Of a stretch of 64,000 bases of DNA, positions 58,048-64,000 are shown in pieces. The DNA is taken from positions 53,841-117,840 of the forward strand of contig JBBDYO010000047.1 of NCBI GenBank assembly GCA_040901495.1, given 5' to 3'. The translations under genes were made by a program, and so were the position numbers. The stretch comes from VRUE01 sp040901495. Its GTDB lineage: Bacteria; Actinomycetota; Thermoleophilia; Solirubrobacterales; 70-9. Numbering within the stretch: the stretch's first letter is position 1; the number at the start of each line of letters is the position of its first letter. The notes under the pieces were generated by a model that saw only the letters and a list, made by a program, of their open reading frames with translations, ran no database searches and was not told the origin of the DNA.

Positions 58048-58872
58048 ATGACCCAGCTACTCGAGATCGACGCGGACAGCCTCGCGTCCCATTTCGCCAA
58101 GACGCCCTTCAGCGTTCGCCACAACCTGACAGAGCACCCGCTGCTTGCCGTCGAGGCCGTTGCCGAGCTTGCCGACCACCTTCCGGCTGTCAGCATCGAG
58201 CATAACCGCGGCGACATTCCATCCGTCGTGGAAAACGGCAAGGTCGAGACCGTTGACGACACACCAGGTGAGATCGCCCGCAACATCGAAACCAACAAGT
58301 GCTGGATGGTGCTCAAGAACATCGAGCAAAACCCCGCCTACCAGGCGCTGCTCGATGAGACACTGAACGAGGTCGATCCGCTGGTTAAGGGTCGCGAGGG
58401 TGGAATGAACCTCCGCGAGGGCTTCATCTTCCTTTCTGCACCCAACTCAACCACTCCAGCACACACCGACCATGAGCACAACTTCCTGCTGCAGGTCCGT
58501 GGCTCTAAGCAGATGAACATCGGACACTTTGCCGATCCCAAGGCCGAGCAACTGCACGTCGAGAAGATGTTTGCCGGTCATCGCAACATGGACCAGCTCC
58601 CCGACGATCCGACTGCGTACGAGCTCGGTCCCGGCGAGGGCGTCTACGTGCCGCCCAACGCACCACACTGGGTCGTCAACGGCCCCGAGGTCTCAGTCTC
58701 CCTCTCGATTACCTTTCGTACGCCGGTCACCGAGCGCGGCGGCGTGGTTCATTCGGTCAACCGGCGACTTCGCAAGCTGAAACTTTCCCCCCGTCCGCCC
58801 GGTGAGCACCTTGCCAGCGACAAGGCCAAGTTCGCGGTGCACCGGACGCTGAAGTCGCTACGGCGCAATTGA
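58048..58872 (+). CDS. JmjC/cupin-like 2-oxoglutarate-Fe(II) oxygenase-fold protein
   Basis: A 274-residue protein with a double-stranded beta-helix core. The metal-ligand pattern is H-x-D in STTPAHTDHEHNFLLQVRGSKQMNIGHF (near residue 145) and a distal His in GVYVPPNAPHWVVNGPEVSVSLSITF. That layout resembles JmjC-like/cupin_8 hydroxylases. ATG 58048 has GAGAGGGA just upstream. It lies between two GNAT-like genes, and its stop overlaps the next start (TTGA), so the three are coupled. Hydroxylation of a peptide, amino acid or acyl chain linked to the cell surface is a guess. Confidence 0.75.
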   Translation: MTQLLEIDADSLASHFAKTPFSVRHNLTEHPLLAVEAVAELADHLPAVSIEHNRGDIPSVVENGKVETVDDTPGEIARNIETNKCWMVLKNIEQNPAYQALLDETLNEVDPLVKGREGGMNLREGFIFLSAPNSTTPAHTDHEHNFLLQVRGSKQMNIGHFADPKAEQLHVEKMFAGHRNMDQLPDDPTAYELGPGEGVYVPPNAPHWVVNGPEVSVSLSITFRTPVTERGGVVHSVNRRLRKLKLSPRPPGEHLASDKAKFAVHRTLKSLRRN

Positions 58873-59957
58873 GCGAGCAAGTCACGCCAATTGCGACTCT
58901 CAGCAGTCGCGATCTAGACGCTTGGCGAGAGTTGGCTCAGAAGGCGGTAGAGCCCAACCCATTCCTCGATCCCGACTTCGTGCTTCCTGCGGCGCGAGGG
59001 CTCGGAGAATGGGAGGACGTCGGAATCATCCGCATCCTTGCGGGCAACGAGTGGATCGCTTGCCTACCGGTATGTCGCTACTCCCGCTGGCACAAGTTGC
59101 CGCTGCCCAGCGTGGCGACCTGGCTGCACCGCTACTGCCTACTCGGCACGCCCCTCGTCGCGCCCGGGTACGAGCTGGAGGCCATGGAGGCACTCGTCGC
59201 CACCTTGCGGCAGGTGGAAGGGGCTGCCCTCGCCAGCCTCGAGTGGACCTCCGCCGAGGGCTCTCTTGCTGACGCACTGAAGGAGGCCTCGCCAGCCAAC
59301 GCGATCGTCTTCGACCGCTTCTCGCGGCCGACGCTGGCGCGCAAACCAAACGGCGATTACCTGGCCGACGTGAAGGGCAAGCATCGTCGCGAGTTCAAGA
59401 GGCTTGCCCGCGGCCTCGAAGCGGAGCTCGATGGCCCTCTGGACCTGATCGACCGGACGGGCGAACCCGAGGCAATCGAGACCTTCCTCGAGTTGGAGGC
59501 ATCGGGCTGGAAGGGGCAGCAAGGAACGGCACTGGCATCGGATCCCGCTCATGCGGAGTTCCTACGCGAGACAGCACGCTCGTTCGAGAAACGAAGAGCT
59601 TTGGAATTACTCTTCCTCGAAGTCGCTGGACGGCCCGTCGCTGTCCGCTGCAGCTTCCTTTCCAGTGGCGTCAATTTCTGCTTCAAGGTCTCCTACGACG
59701 AGCGGTTCAGGCGCTTCTCCCCCGGTCGCGAGCTGGAGCTGCGTTTGGTCGACCGCTTCCACGTCGACGAAAGCCTCAACTGGATGGATTCCTGCGCAAA
59801 CCGTGACAATGAGCTGTTCTCCCGCCTCTGGCCGGAGCAACGCGAACTCTTTACTATCGCCCTGCCTGCCTCCCAGCCCCTGGGCAAGCTCACGAGATCC
59901 ACTCTTCGCGCAGCCATCGCACTCCGTGAACGGCAGCGAAAGCGAAGACGCACTTAG
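58869..59957 (+). CDS. FemAB/GNAT-fold acyltransferase-like protein (paralog 2)
   Basis: A 362-residue Acetyltransf_6-type protein, very similar to the one at 61537-62625: WRELAQKAVEPNPFLDPDFVLPAARGLGEWEDV, CLPVCRYSRWHKLPLPSVATWLHRYCLLGTPLV, VKGKHRREFKRLARGLEAEL and ELEASGWKGQQGTALASDPAHAEFLRETARSF. It starts with a TTG that overlaps the JmjC-like stop (TTGA), indicating translational coupling. The likely reaction is transfer of an aminoacyl or acyl group to a sugar or peptide. Confidence 0.78.
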   Translation: MSEQVTPIATLSSRDLDAWRELAQKAVEPNPFLDPDFVLPAARGLGEWEDVGIIRILAGNEWIACLPVCRYSRWHKLPLPSVATWLHRYCLLGTPLVAPGYELEAMEALVATLRQVEGAALASLEWTSAEGSLADALKEASPANAIVFDRFSRPTLARKPNGDYLADVKGKHRREFKRLARGLEAELDGPLDLIDRTGEPEAIETFLELEASGWKGQQGTALASDPAHAEFLRETARSFEKRRALELLFLEVAGRPVAVRCSFLSSGVNFCFKVSYDERFRRFSPGRELELRLVDRFHVDESLNWMDSCANRDNELFSRLWPEQRELFTIALPASQPLGKLTRSTLRAAIALRERQRKRRRT

Positions 59958-60043
59958 TCGAACTTCATAATTGAAGGCAGTCGAATTGCTGTAATGAAGA
60001 TCGATCTACTCAAAGACCTGTGATCAGGTAAGCGAAGACGGGC

Positions 60044-61108
60044 TCACTTCATTGCTCGCGTTATGTGTCGTCTCATTGGACGTGGCATGCGAGCAGCGGC
60101 TGAGAGGCCGAAGCCGCCCATGCGCCCCACCGCTCCGCTGCCGAGCGCGCGCGATTCGGCGACCAGATCCTCGCTGGCGAAGCGCCACTTGTAGGCCTCT
60201 GCCCCATCGAGGAAACGGTAGGCGTCGACGCCGTCGCCGCAGGCCTCGCGCACCGTGTGGGCGAGGAGGACGAAGCCCAGCGAGAGCTCATCGAAGCGCG
60301 GGTCGCGGCCGGCTTGGTAGTACCACTCGGAGCCCGCGAAGCGCCAGCCGTACCAGGCGGCGACGGCCTCGCCGGCGATTTCGGCGATCCAGAGTCGGAG
60401 CCAGCCGCGCTGCTGGGCGGCGGCGGCGAACTCCCGGTGGAAGTCCCCCCGCTTCCCCTCGAAGACGCCCGAAGACCCCTCCTCCCACCGCATCGCGTGC
60501 AGGCGAAAGAGGGAGTCGATGTCGTCGTCGAGCTTGGCCGGGTCACTCGAGAGGCGAAACGAGAGCTCGTGCTCCTCAACGAGGCGCCGCTCGCGGCGGC
60601 GAACCTGCTGGCGGAAGTTGCGGCTGCGCGATGCGAGCAGCTCCTCCCAGGCGATGCCCTTGAGCGGCAACACCGGATCCGGGTGGGTGGCCAGCCGGCG
60701 ACCGCCGAGCAGGGACTCCCATCCCTGGCCTCCGGGCAGGCGCTCGGCCAAGAGCAGTCCACAGGACGCAGCCCTCGAGCGGATCACCTCTCTCATGCAG
60801 GCCGCGGCGACCGGGCGGTCCTCCGGAGAGCAGACGGGCCCGCGCAGATCCCCATCGCCCAGGAACCGGACGATCTTCAGCGGCCCCGCCTTGGTCCGGT
60901 AGAGGGGAAGGATCGCGACGACTTTCCCGGCGTCATCCCGACAGGTGAACGCCTGGAGCTCACGGCCGGCGCCGAGATGCCGCCACCAACCGGAGTTCCA
61001 CTCCCACGTCGCAAACGGGTGGTCGGAGGACTCCGCGAGAGAGGTCCACTCGCTTTGCAGGTCCTCGAGCCCCTCGGCTCGCTCGATCTCAGTGGCTTTG
61101 GAGCTCAC
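60044..61108 (-). CDS. FemAB/GNAT-fold acyltransferase-like protein (divergent member)
   Basis: A 354-residue Acetyltransf_6/CelD-type protein: DLQSEWTSLAESSDHPFATWEWNSGWWRHLGAGRELQAF, SRSRNFRQQVRRRERRLVEEHELSFRL, LFRLHAMRWEEGSSGVFEGKRGDFHREFAAAAQQRGWLRLWIAEIAGEAVAAWYGWRFAGSEWYYQAGRDPRFDELSLGFVLLAHTVREAC. It is related to but clearly different from the EPNPFFDPDF paralogs. It is transcribed opposite to paralog 2 and begins just inside the end of the next coiled-coil gene (20-base overlap). Confidence 0.75.
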   Translation of the reverse strand: MSSKATEIERAEGLEDLQSEWTSLAESSDHPFATWEWNSGWWRHLGAGRELQAFTCRDDAGKVVAILPLYRTKAGPLKIVRFLGDGDLRGPVCSPEDRPVAAACMREVIRSRAASCGLLLAERLPGGQGWESLLGGRRLATHPDPVLPLKGIAWEELLASRSRNFRQQVRRRERRLVEEHELSFRLSSDPAKLDDDIDSLFRLHAMRWEEGSSGVFEGKRGDFHREFAAAAQQRGWLRLWIAEIAGEAVAAWYGWRFAGSEWYYQAGRDPRFDELSLGFVLLAHTVREACGDGVDAYRFLDGAEAYKWRFASEDLVAESRALGSGAVGRMGGFGLSAAARMPRPMRRHITRAMK

Positions 61109-61439
61109 GCAAGCGAGCCACGATGCGGTCGGCCCGTTGGCTGAACCGGCGCTGCCGGTCCTCCGGCCAGCCAGCGAGATTGGACTCTGCTTTGCGTTTC
61201 AGCCCCAGATGCAGGGCCGCGCTCGCCCGATCGGCGGCTCGCTCGGCGAGCTCAGCCGCCCGTCGCGCCTGCTCGGCGGCGTCCAGCGCGGCGGCGCCGA
61301 CCGACATCGCGGCGCTCTCAGAGGAACGCGCCATCGCCATCGCCTCGTCGATTCGCTCCACCAGCTCACTCAGGAGTGGAGGCCGGGAGTCCTCAGGCAG
61401 CAGCCAGTCCTGCGTGTCATCGCGCTGGGAGTCCTCCAT
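61089..61439 (-). CDS. small alpha-helical/coiled-coil protein
   Basis: A 116-residue protein dominated by heptad-like helices: LLSELVERIDEAMAMARSSESAAMSVGAAALDAAEQARRAAELAERAADRASAALHLGLKRKAES. The tail is basic (RQRRFSQRADRIVARLRELQ). Its 3' end overlaps the divergent-type GNAT gene by 20 bases on the same strand, so the two are coupled. It diverges from paralog 3. Function unknown. Confidence 0.6.
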   Translation of the reverse strand: MEDSQRDDTQDWLLPEDSRPPLLSELVERIDEAMAMARSSESAAMSVGAAALDAAEQARRAAELAERAADRASAALHLGLKRKAESNLAGWPEDRQRRFSQRADRIVARLRELQSH

Positions 61440-61536
61440 ATAGAGGTCAATCTAGGGCCCCAGCAGGCGGCAAAAGCAGTTGCAATGCTGGTCCAGCAGG
61501 CTCAAGTTCTGGGCACGAGCGGTCGAAGCAACTCAC

Positions 61537-62625
61537 ATGGACGCCAAGCTCGTCCCACTTGCGGACCTCGAGGACCGCGATCTAGCCGCTTGGAGGGAGC
61601 TTGCCGACCGGGCGGTCGAACCCAACCCGTTCTTCGATCCCGACTTCGTACTGCCCGCGGCTCGGGGCCTCGACGAGTGGGAGAACGTCGCCATCCTGCG
61701 GGTCACGGCCGGCGCCGATTGGGCCGCCTGCTTGCCGGTGCGCCGCTACTCGCGGTGGCACGGCCTGCCGCTCCCTTCCGTGGCGACCTGGATGCACCCC
61801 TACTGCTTCCTGGGCACGCCACTCGTCGGCCCCGACCATCCCCACACCAGCCTGATGGCCGCGATCGACGAGATGCGTACAAAATCCGGACCGCTGTCGT
61901 TCACGGCACTGGAGTGGACTCCGGCCGAGGGCTCGGTCGCCGAAGCCCTGCGTTACCCCGCGCCGGCACGTACGGTCTCCTTCTCCGAGTTTACGCGGCC
62001 CACACTTGTGCGCCGACCGCAATGCGACTACCTGGAGGGCCGAGTCAAAAGCAAGCACCGCAGCGAGTTCCGCCGCCTCGCGCGCAAGCTCGAGAAAGAT
62101 GTGGATGCCCCCCTGGAGATCGTCGAGCTGTCGAGCGAGCCCGGCGCCATCGATGCCTTCCTCGAGCTCGAGGCGGCTGGCTGGAAGGGTGAGCAGGGCA
62201 CGGCGCTTGCCGCCAATCCAGAGCACTCTCAATTCTTTCGAGAGATGACTCGGGCCTTTGCCACGCGCGATGCGCTTCAGCTTCTGTTCCTCCAAGCGGG
62301 AGGGCAGAAAATCGCTGCCCAGTGCAATCTCCTTGCCGGAGGCGGGGTCTTCGGGTTCAAGCTTGCCCACGACGAAGACTTCAAGCGCTATGCCCCGGGC
62401 CGAGAGCTCCATCTACGGGCCATCGAGCGCTTCCACGGCGAGCGCCGGCTCGATTGGATCGACTCCTGCGCCAGCCCCCGCTGCGAGCTACTCGATCAGC
62501 TCTTCCCCAATCACCGCACGCTCGTCACAAGCGTCTACCCGACGGGCCCGCTTAGTAGGGCAGCAGCGTCAGGGCTCAGGGGGTCACAAGCGCTGCGGGG
62601 CAGGCTCCGCGCCCGGGTCGCCTAA
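61537..62625 (+). CDS. FemAB/GNAT-fold acyltransferase-like protein (paralog 3)
   Basis: A 362-residue Acetyltransf_6-type protein: WRELADRAVEPNPFFDPDFVLPAARGLDEWENV, CLPVRRYSRWHGLPLPSVATWMHPYCFLGTPLV, KSKHRSEFRRLARKLEKDV, ELEAAGWKGEQGTALAANPEHSQFFREMTRAF. By eye more than half of its residues match paralog 2, so the two arose by a local duplication. I chose ATG 61537. It ends 31 bases from the oppositely oriented next gene. Confidence 0.78.
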   Translation: MDAKLVPLADLEDRDLAAWRELADRAVEPNPFFDPDFVLPAARGLDEWENVAILRVTAGADWAACLPVRRYSRWHGLPLPSVATWMHPYCFLGTPLVGPDHPHTSLMAAIDEMRTKSGPLSFTALEWTPAEGSVAEALRYPAPARTVSFSEFTRPTLVRRPQCDYLEGRVKSKHRSEFRRLARKLEKDVDAPLEIVELSSEPGAIDAFLELEAAGWKGEQGTALAANPEHSQFFREMTRAFATRDALQLLFLQAGGQKIAAQCNLLAGGGVFGFKLAHDEDFKRYAPGRELHLRAIERFHGERRLDWIDSCASPRCELLDQLFPNHRTLVTSVYPTGPLSRAAASGLRGSQALRGRLRARVA

Positions 62626-62656
62626 TCCTCGGCCCGCTCCGCACGGATCCTCGCCC

Positions 62657-63820
62657 TCAGACTACGAAGTACGGAGCGATCTCAGAGGCGACTGGAGCGA
62701 TCTCAGAGGCAGTGAGAGGCGAACCGAATGCGAAAGGGTGCCTCGCCCGCCTCAGTAGGTTCCTGAGCAGCCGAGCCTGCTCGAGCGTCGCAGCTGTGGA
62801 CCAGCGAAACACGCCCCCTGGCCTGCGGCTGAATGCTCGCAGCCAGTGGCGCTCAACGAGGCGGTCAGCCCAGCCCGCCTTGAACGAATCGTTATGCCCA
62901 AGCAACTCGAATTTGGTGACCTCAGGGTCGTTGAAGCAATGCACAAGCTCGTCACGCAACAGCAGCGCACCGGGCCCGAAGGAACTGAACTCCTCGTCGT
63001 ATCCCGCCTTGAGGCTGTACCAAGCACCCCCCTGGACCAGTGCATAGTCGCTGGCGATGGGCCGATCGTCGAGATAGAGGAATGCCAAGCGGAGCCAGCC
63101 GCGTGTCGCAGCCCAGCTGGCGACCGTCGTATAGAAGCGCTGGGTATCCGGCTGTGACGCGATCGCGGTTCCCCGATCGCCCTTCCAGCCGGAAGCCTCA
63201 ATCGCATACATCTGCGCGAGCAGCCGGTCCCGGTCCCCCTGACCGTCATGCACCCGAAATCGCACCTCACCGATTTCCTCCAGCCTGCGACGGTGGCGCC
63301 GCAACCCCTTCCTGCGATTTCGAGACAACCGCCGCTCGTAATCGCCGAAGTCCCCTTGAGCATCGATGAGAGGCGCTTGCGCAACCGTCCTGGCAAGGAC
63401 CAAGCGCTGGCTCTTGCGTGCGGCATTTGCAAGGGCATCCGATGAAACAGAGGTCACGTCCAGCAGGTTGAGATCGATGCACGCCGACGGCTCGGCGAAC
63501 AGGCACTCGAACAAAGCCTCGCGCGCCTCGCTATCGACCGCCAAAGGCGCGAATCCCGGTGTGTGCCAGTTCGTGGGAGCGATCAGGCGGTCCCGATGGC
63601 GAAGCATAGGGAGAATCGCCACCAACTCCCCCTGTCGTCGAACCTCGACGGTGTGCAAATCGCCATCTCCAAAAACGCCGATCCAGGCCGCCACCCAGCC
63701 AGGCCGAAGAAAAGGAGGCCCGCCAGCACGATCAGCCAGGGCGTCCCACTCGCTCGCAAAAGAGTTGTCGCCCGCGAGCTCCTCAAGTTGCCGATCTCGA
63801 ATCGCCTGATCCACTCGCAC
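62657..63820 (-). CDS. FemAB/GNAT-fold acyltransferase-like protein (fifth member)
   Basis: A 387-residue Acetyltransf_6/CelD-type protein from GTG 63820 (an upstream ATG-like start at 63874 is possible). FASEWDALADRAGGPPFLRPGWVAAWIGVFG, RLSRNRRKGLRRHRRRLEEIGEV, AIEASGWKGDRGTAIASQPDTQRFYTTVASWAATRGWLRLAFLYLDDRPIASDYALVQGGAWYSLKAGYDEEFSSFGPGALLL are typical. The C-terminus carries a duplicated ASEIAP(V/Y) heptad. It is transcribed against paralog 3. Confidence 0.75.
   Translation of the reverse strand: MRVDQAIRDRQLEELAGDNSFASEWDALADRAGGPPFLRPGWVAAWIGVFGDGDLHTVEVRRQGELVAILPMLRHRDRLIAPTNWHTPGFAPLAVDSEAREALFECLFAEPSACIDLNLLDVTSVSSDALANAARKSQRLVLARTVAQAPLIDAQGDFGDYERRLSRNRRKGLRRHRRRLEEIGEVRFRVHDGQGDRDRLLAQMYAIEASGWKGDRGTAIASQPDTQRFYTTVASWAATRGWLRLAFLYLDDRPIASDYALVQGGAWYSLKAGYDEEFSSFGPGALLLRDELVHCFNDPEVTKFELLGHNDSFKAGWADRLVERHWLRAFSRRPGGVFRWSTAATLEQARLLRNLLRRARHPFAFGSPLTASEIAPVASEIAPYFVV
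62673..62710. repeat. short tandem duplication in a GNAT gene
   Basis: GGAGCGATCTCAGAGGC occurs at 62673-62689 and 62694-62710, period 21. It encodes ASEIAPV-ASEIAPY at the extreme C-terminus. Confidence 0.85.
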
Positions 63821-64000
63821 CAACCATAGGCACTGACACGGATCGAAGCGGTCCTCACCAAAGCGCACCAGCAAATCCTCGAAGCTTTCGGTGGACTAGA
63901 TTTCGCCCTCCGGCCTCAGCCGGCACGAACCAGGCGAACCAGACCCGAGGAGCAGCTTGAGAAACCCCAGAGACTTCTTCCAGCCGCAGGCGATCGGCGC

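Noticed and set aside
63896..64000. Partial minus-strand open frame at the window end
   Set aside because: About 34 codons with no recognisable motif; insufficient to call a gene.

Overview
High-GC, densely packed bacterial DNA, most likely from an actinobacterium of the Thermoleophilia (Solirubrobacterales/Gaiellales-like). The lineage call is an inference. It rests on complete F420 biosynthesis with a fused CofG/CofH protein, an ethylmalonyl-CoA pathway, a class E sortase, an AbiEi-DUF559 gene and frequent GTG/TTG starts. Two 10-N gaps bordered by poly-G/poly-C runs suggest a draft or metagenome assembly. I saw no rRNA, tRNA, CRISPR array, phage or classical insertion sequence, and no gene-free stretch exceeds 300 bases.

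Layout. (1) 1-4.6 kb: the end of an acetoacetate-CoA ligase converges on a four-gene operon (SDR, FlK-like thioesterase, HMG-CoA lyase, acyl-CoA carboxylase beta subunit) that fits leucine or acyl-CoA catabolism. (2) 4.6-10.3 kb: F420 genes npdG-cofD-cofC-cofE, a CsbD-like gene, and fbiC on the other strand. (3) 10.3-18.7 kb: an aquaporin, an orphan NMT1/THI5-like lipoprotein, a metal operon (multicopper oxidase, ZIP transporter, DtxR-type repressor, two small proteins) preceded by two dyads that look like repressor operators, then a YgfZ-like protein, a lipoprotein and RmuC. (4) 18.7-28.1 kb: ethylmalonyl-CoA pathway genes (ccr, ecm, a MaoC hydratase, an acyl-CoA dehydrogenase), ClpS, a DUF559 gene sitting between two identical 50-bp hairpin repeats, and a DUF4258/DUF2283 pair. 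(5) 28.1-53.6 kb: a large exopolysaccharide and cell-surface locus with an initiating sugar transferase, an LPFTG protein, a BTAD regulator, a class E sortase, proline-rich coiled-coil proteins, two Wzy-like proteins, a Wzz/tyrosine kinase, a flippase, glycosyltransferases, deacetylases and a beta-helix protein. (6) 53.6-64 kb: a giant secreted sugar-dehydrogenase-like protein and five FemAB/GNAT-fold acyltransferase-like genes, with a JmjC/cupin-like gene coupled to two of them.

How it fits together: the catabolic genes feed acetoacetyl-CoA and crotonyl-CoA into the ethylmalonyl-CoA route. F420 supplies a low-potential hydride carrier, linked to NADP by NpdG. The second half of the window builds, polymerises, exports and probably decorates a surface polysaccharide, and anchors at least one protein to the wall. 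The most unusual features are the hairpin-flanked DUF559 unit, the metal operon with its tandem dyads, and the GNAT/JmjC cassette.
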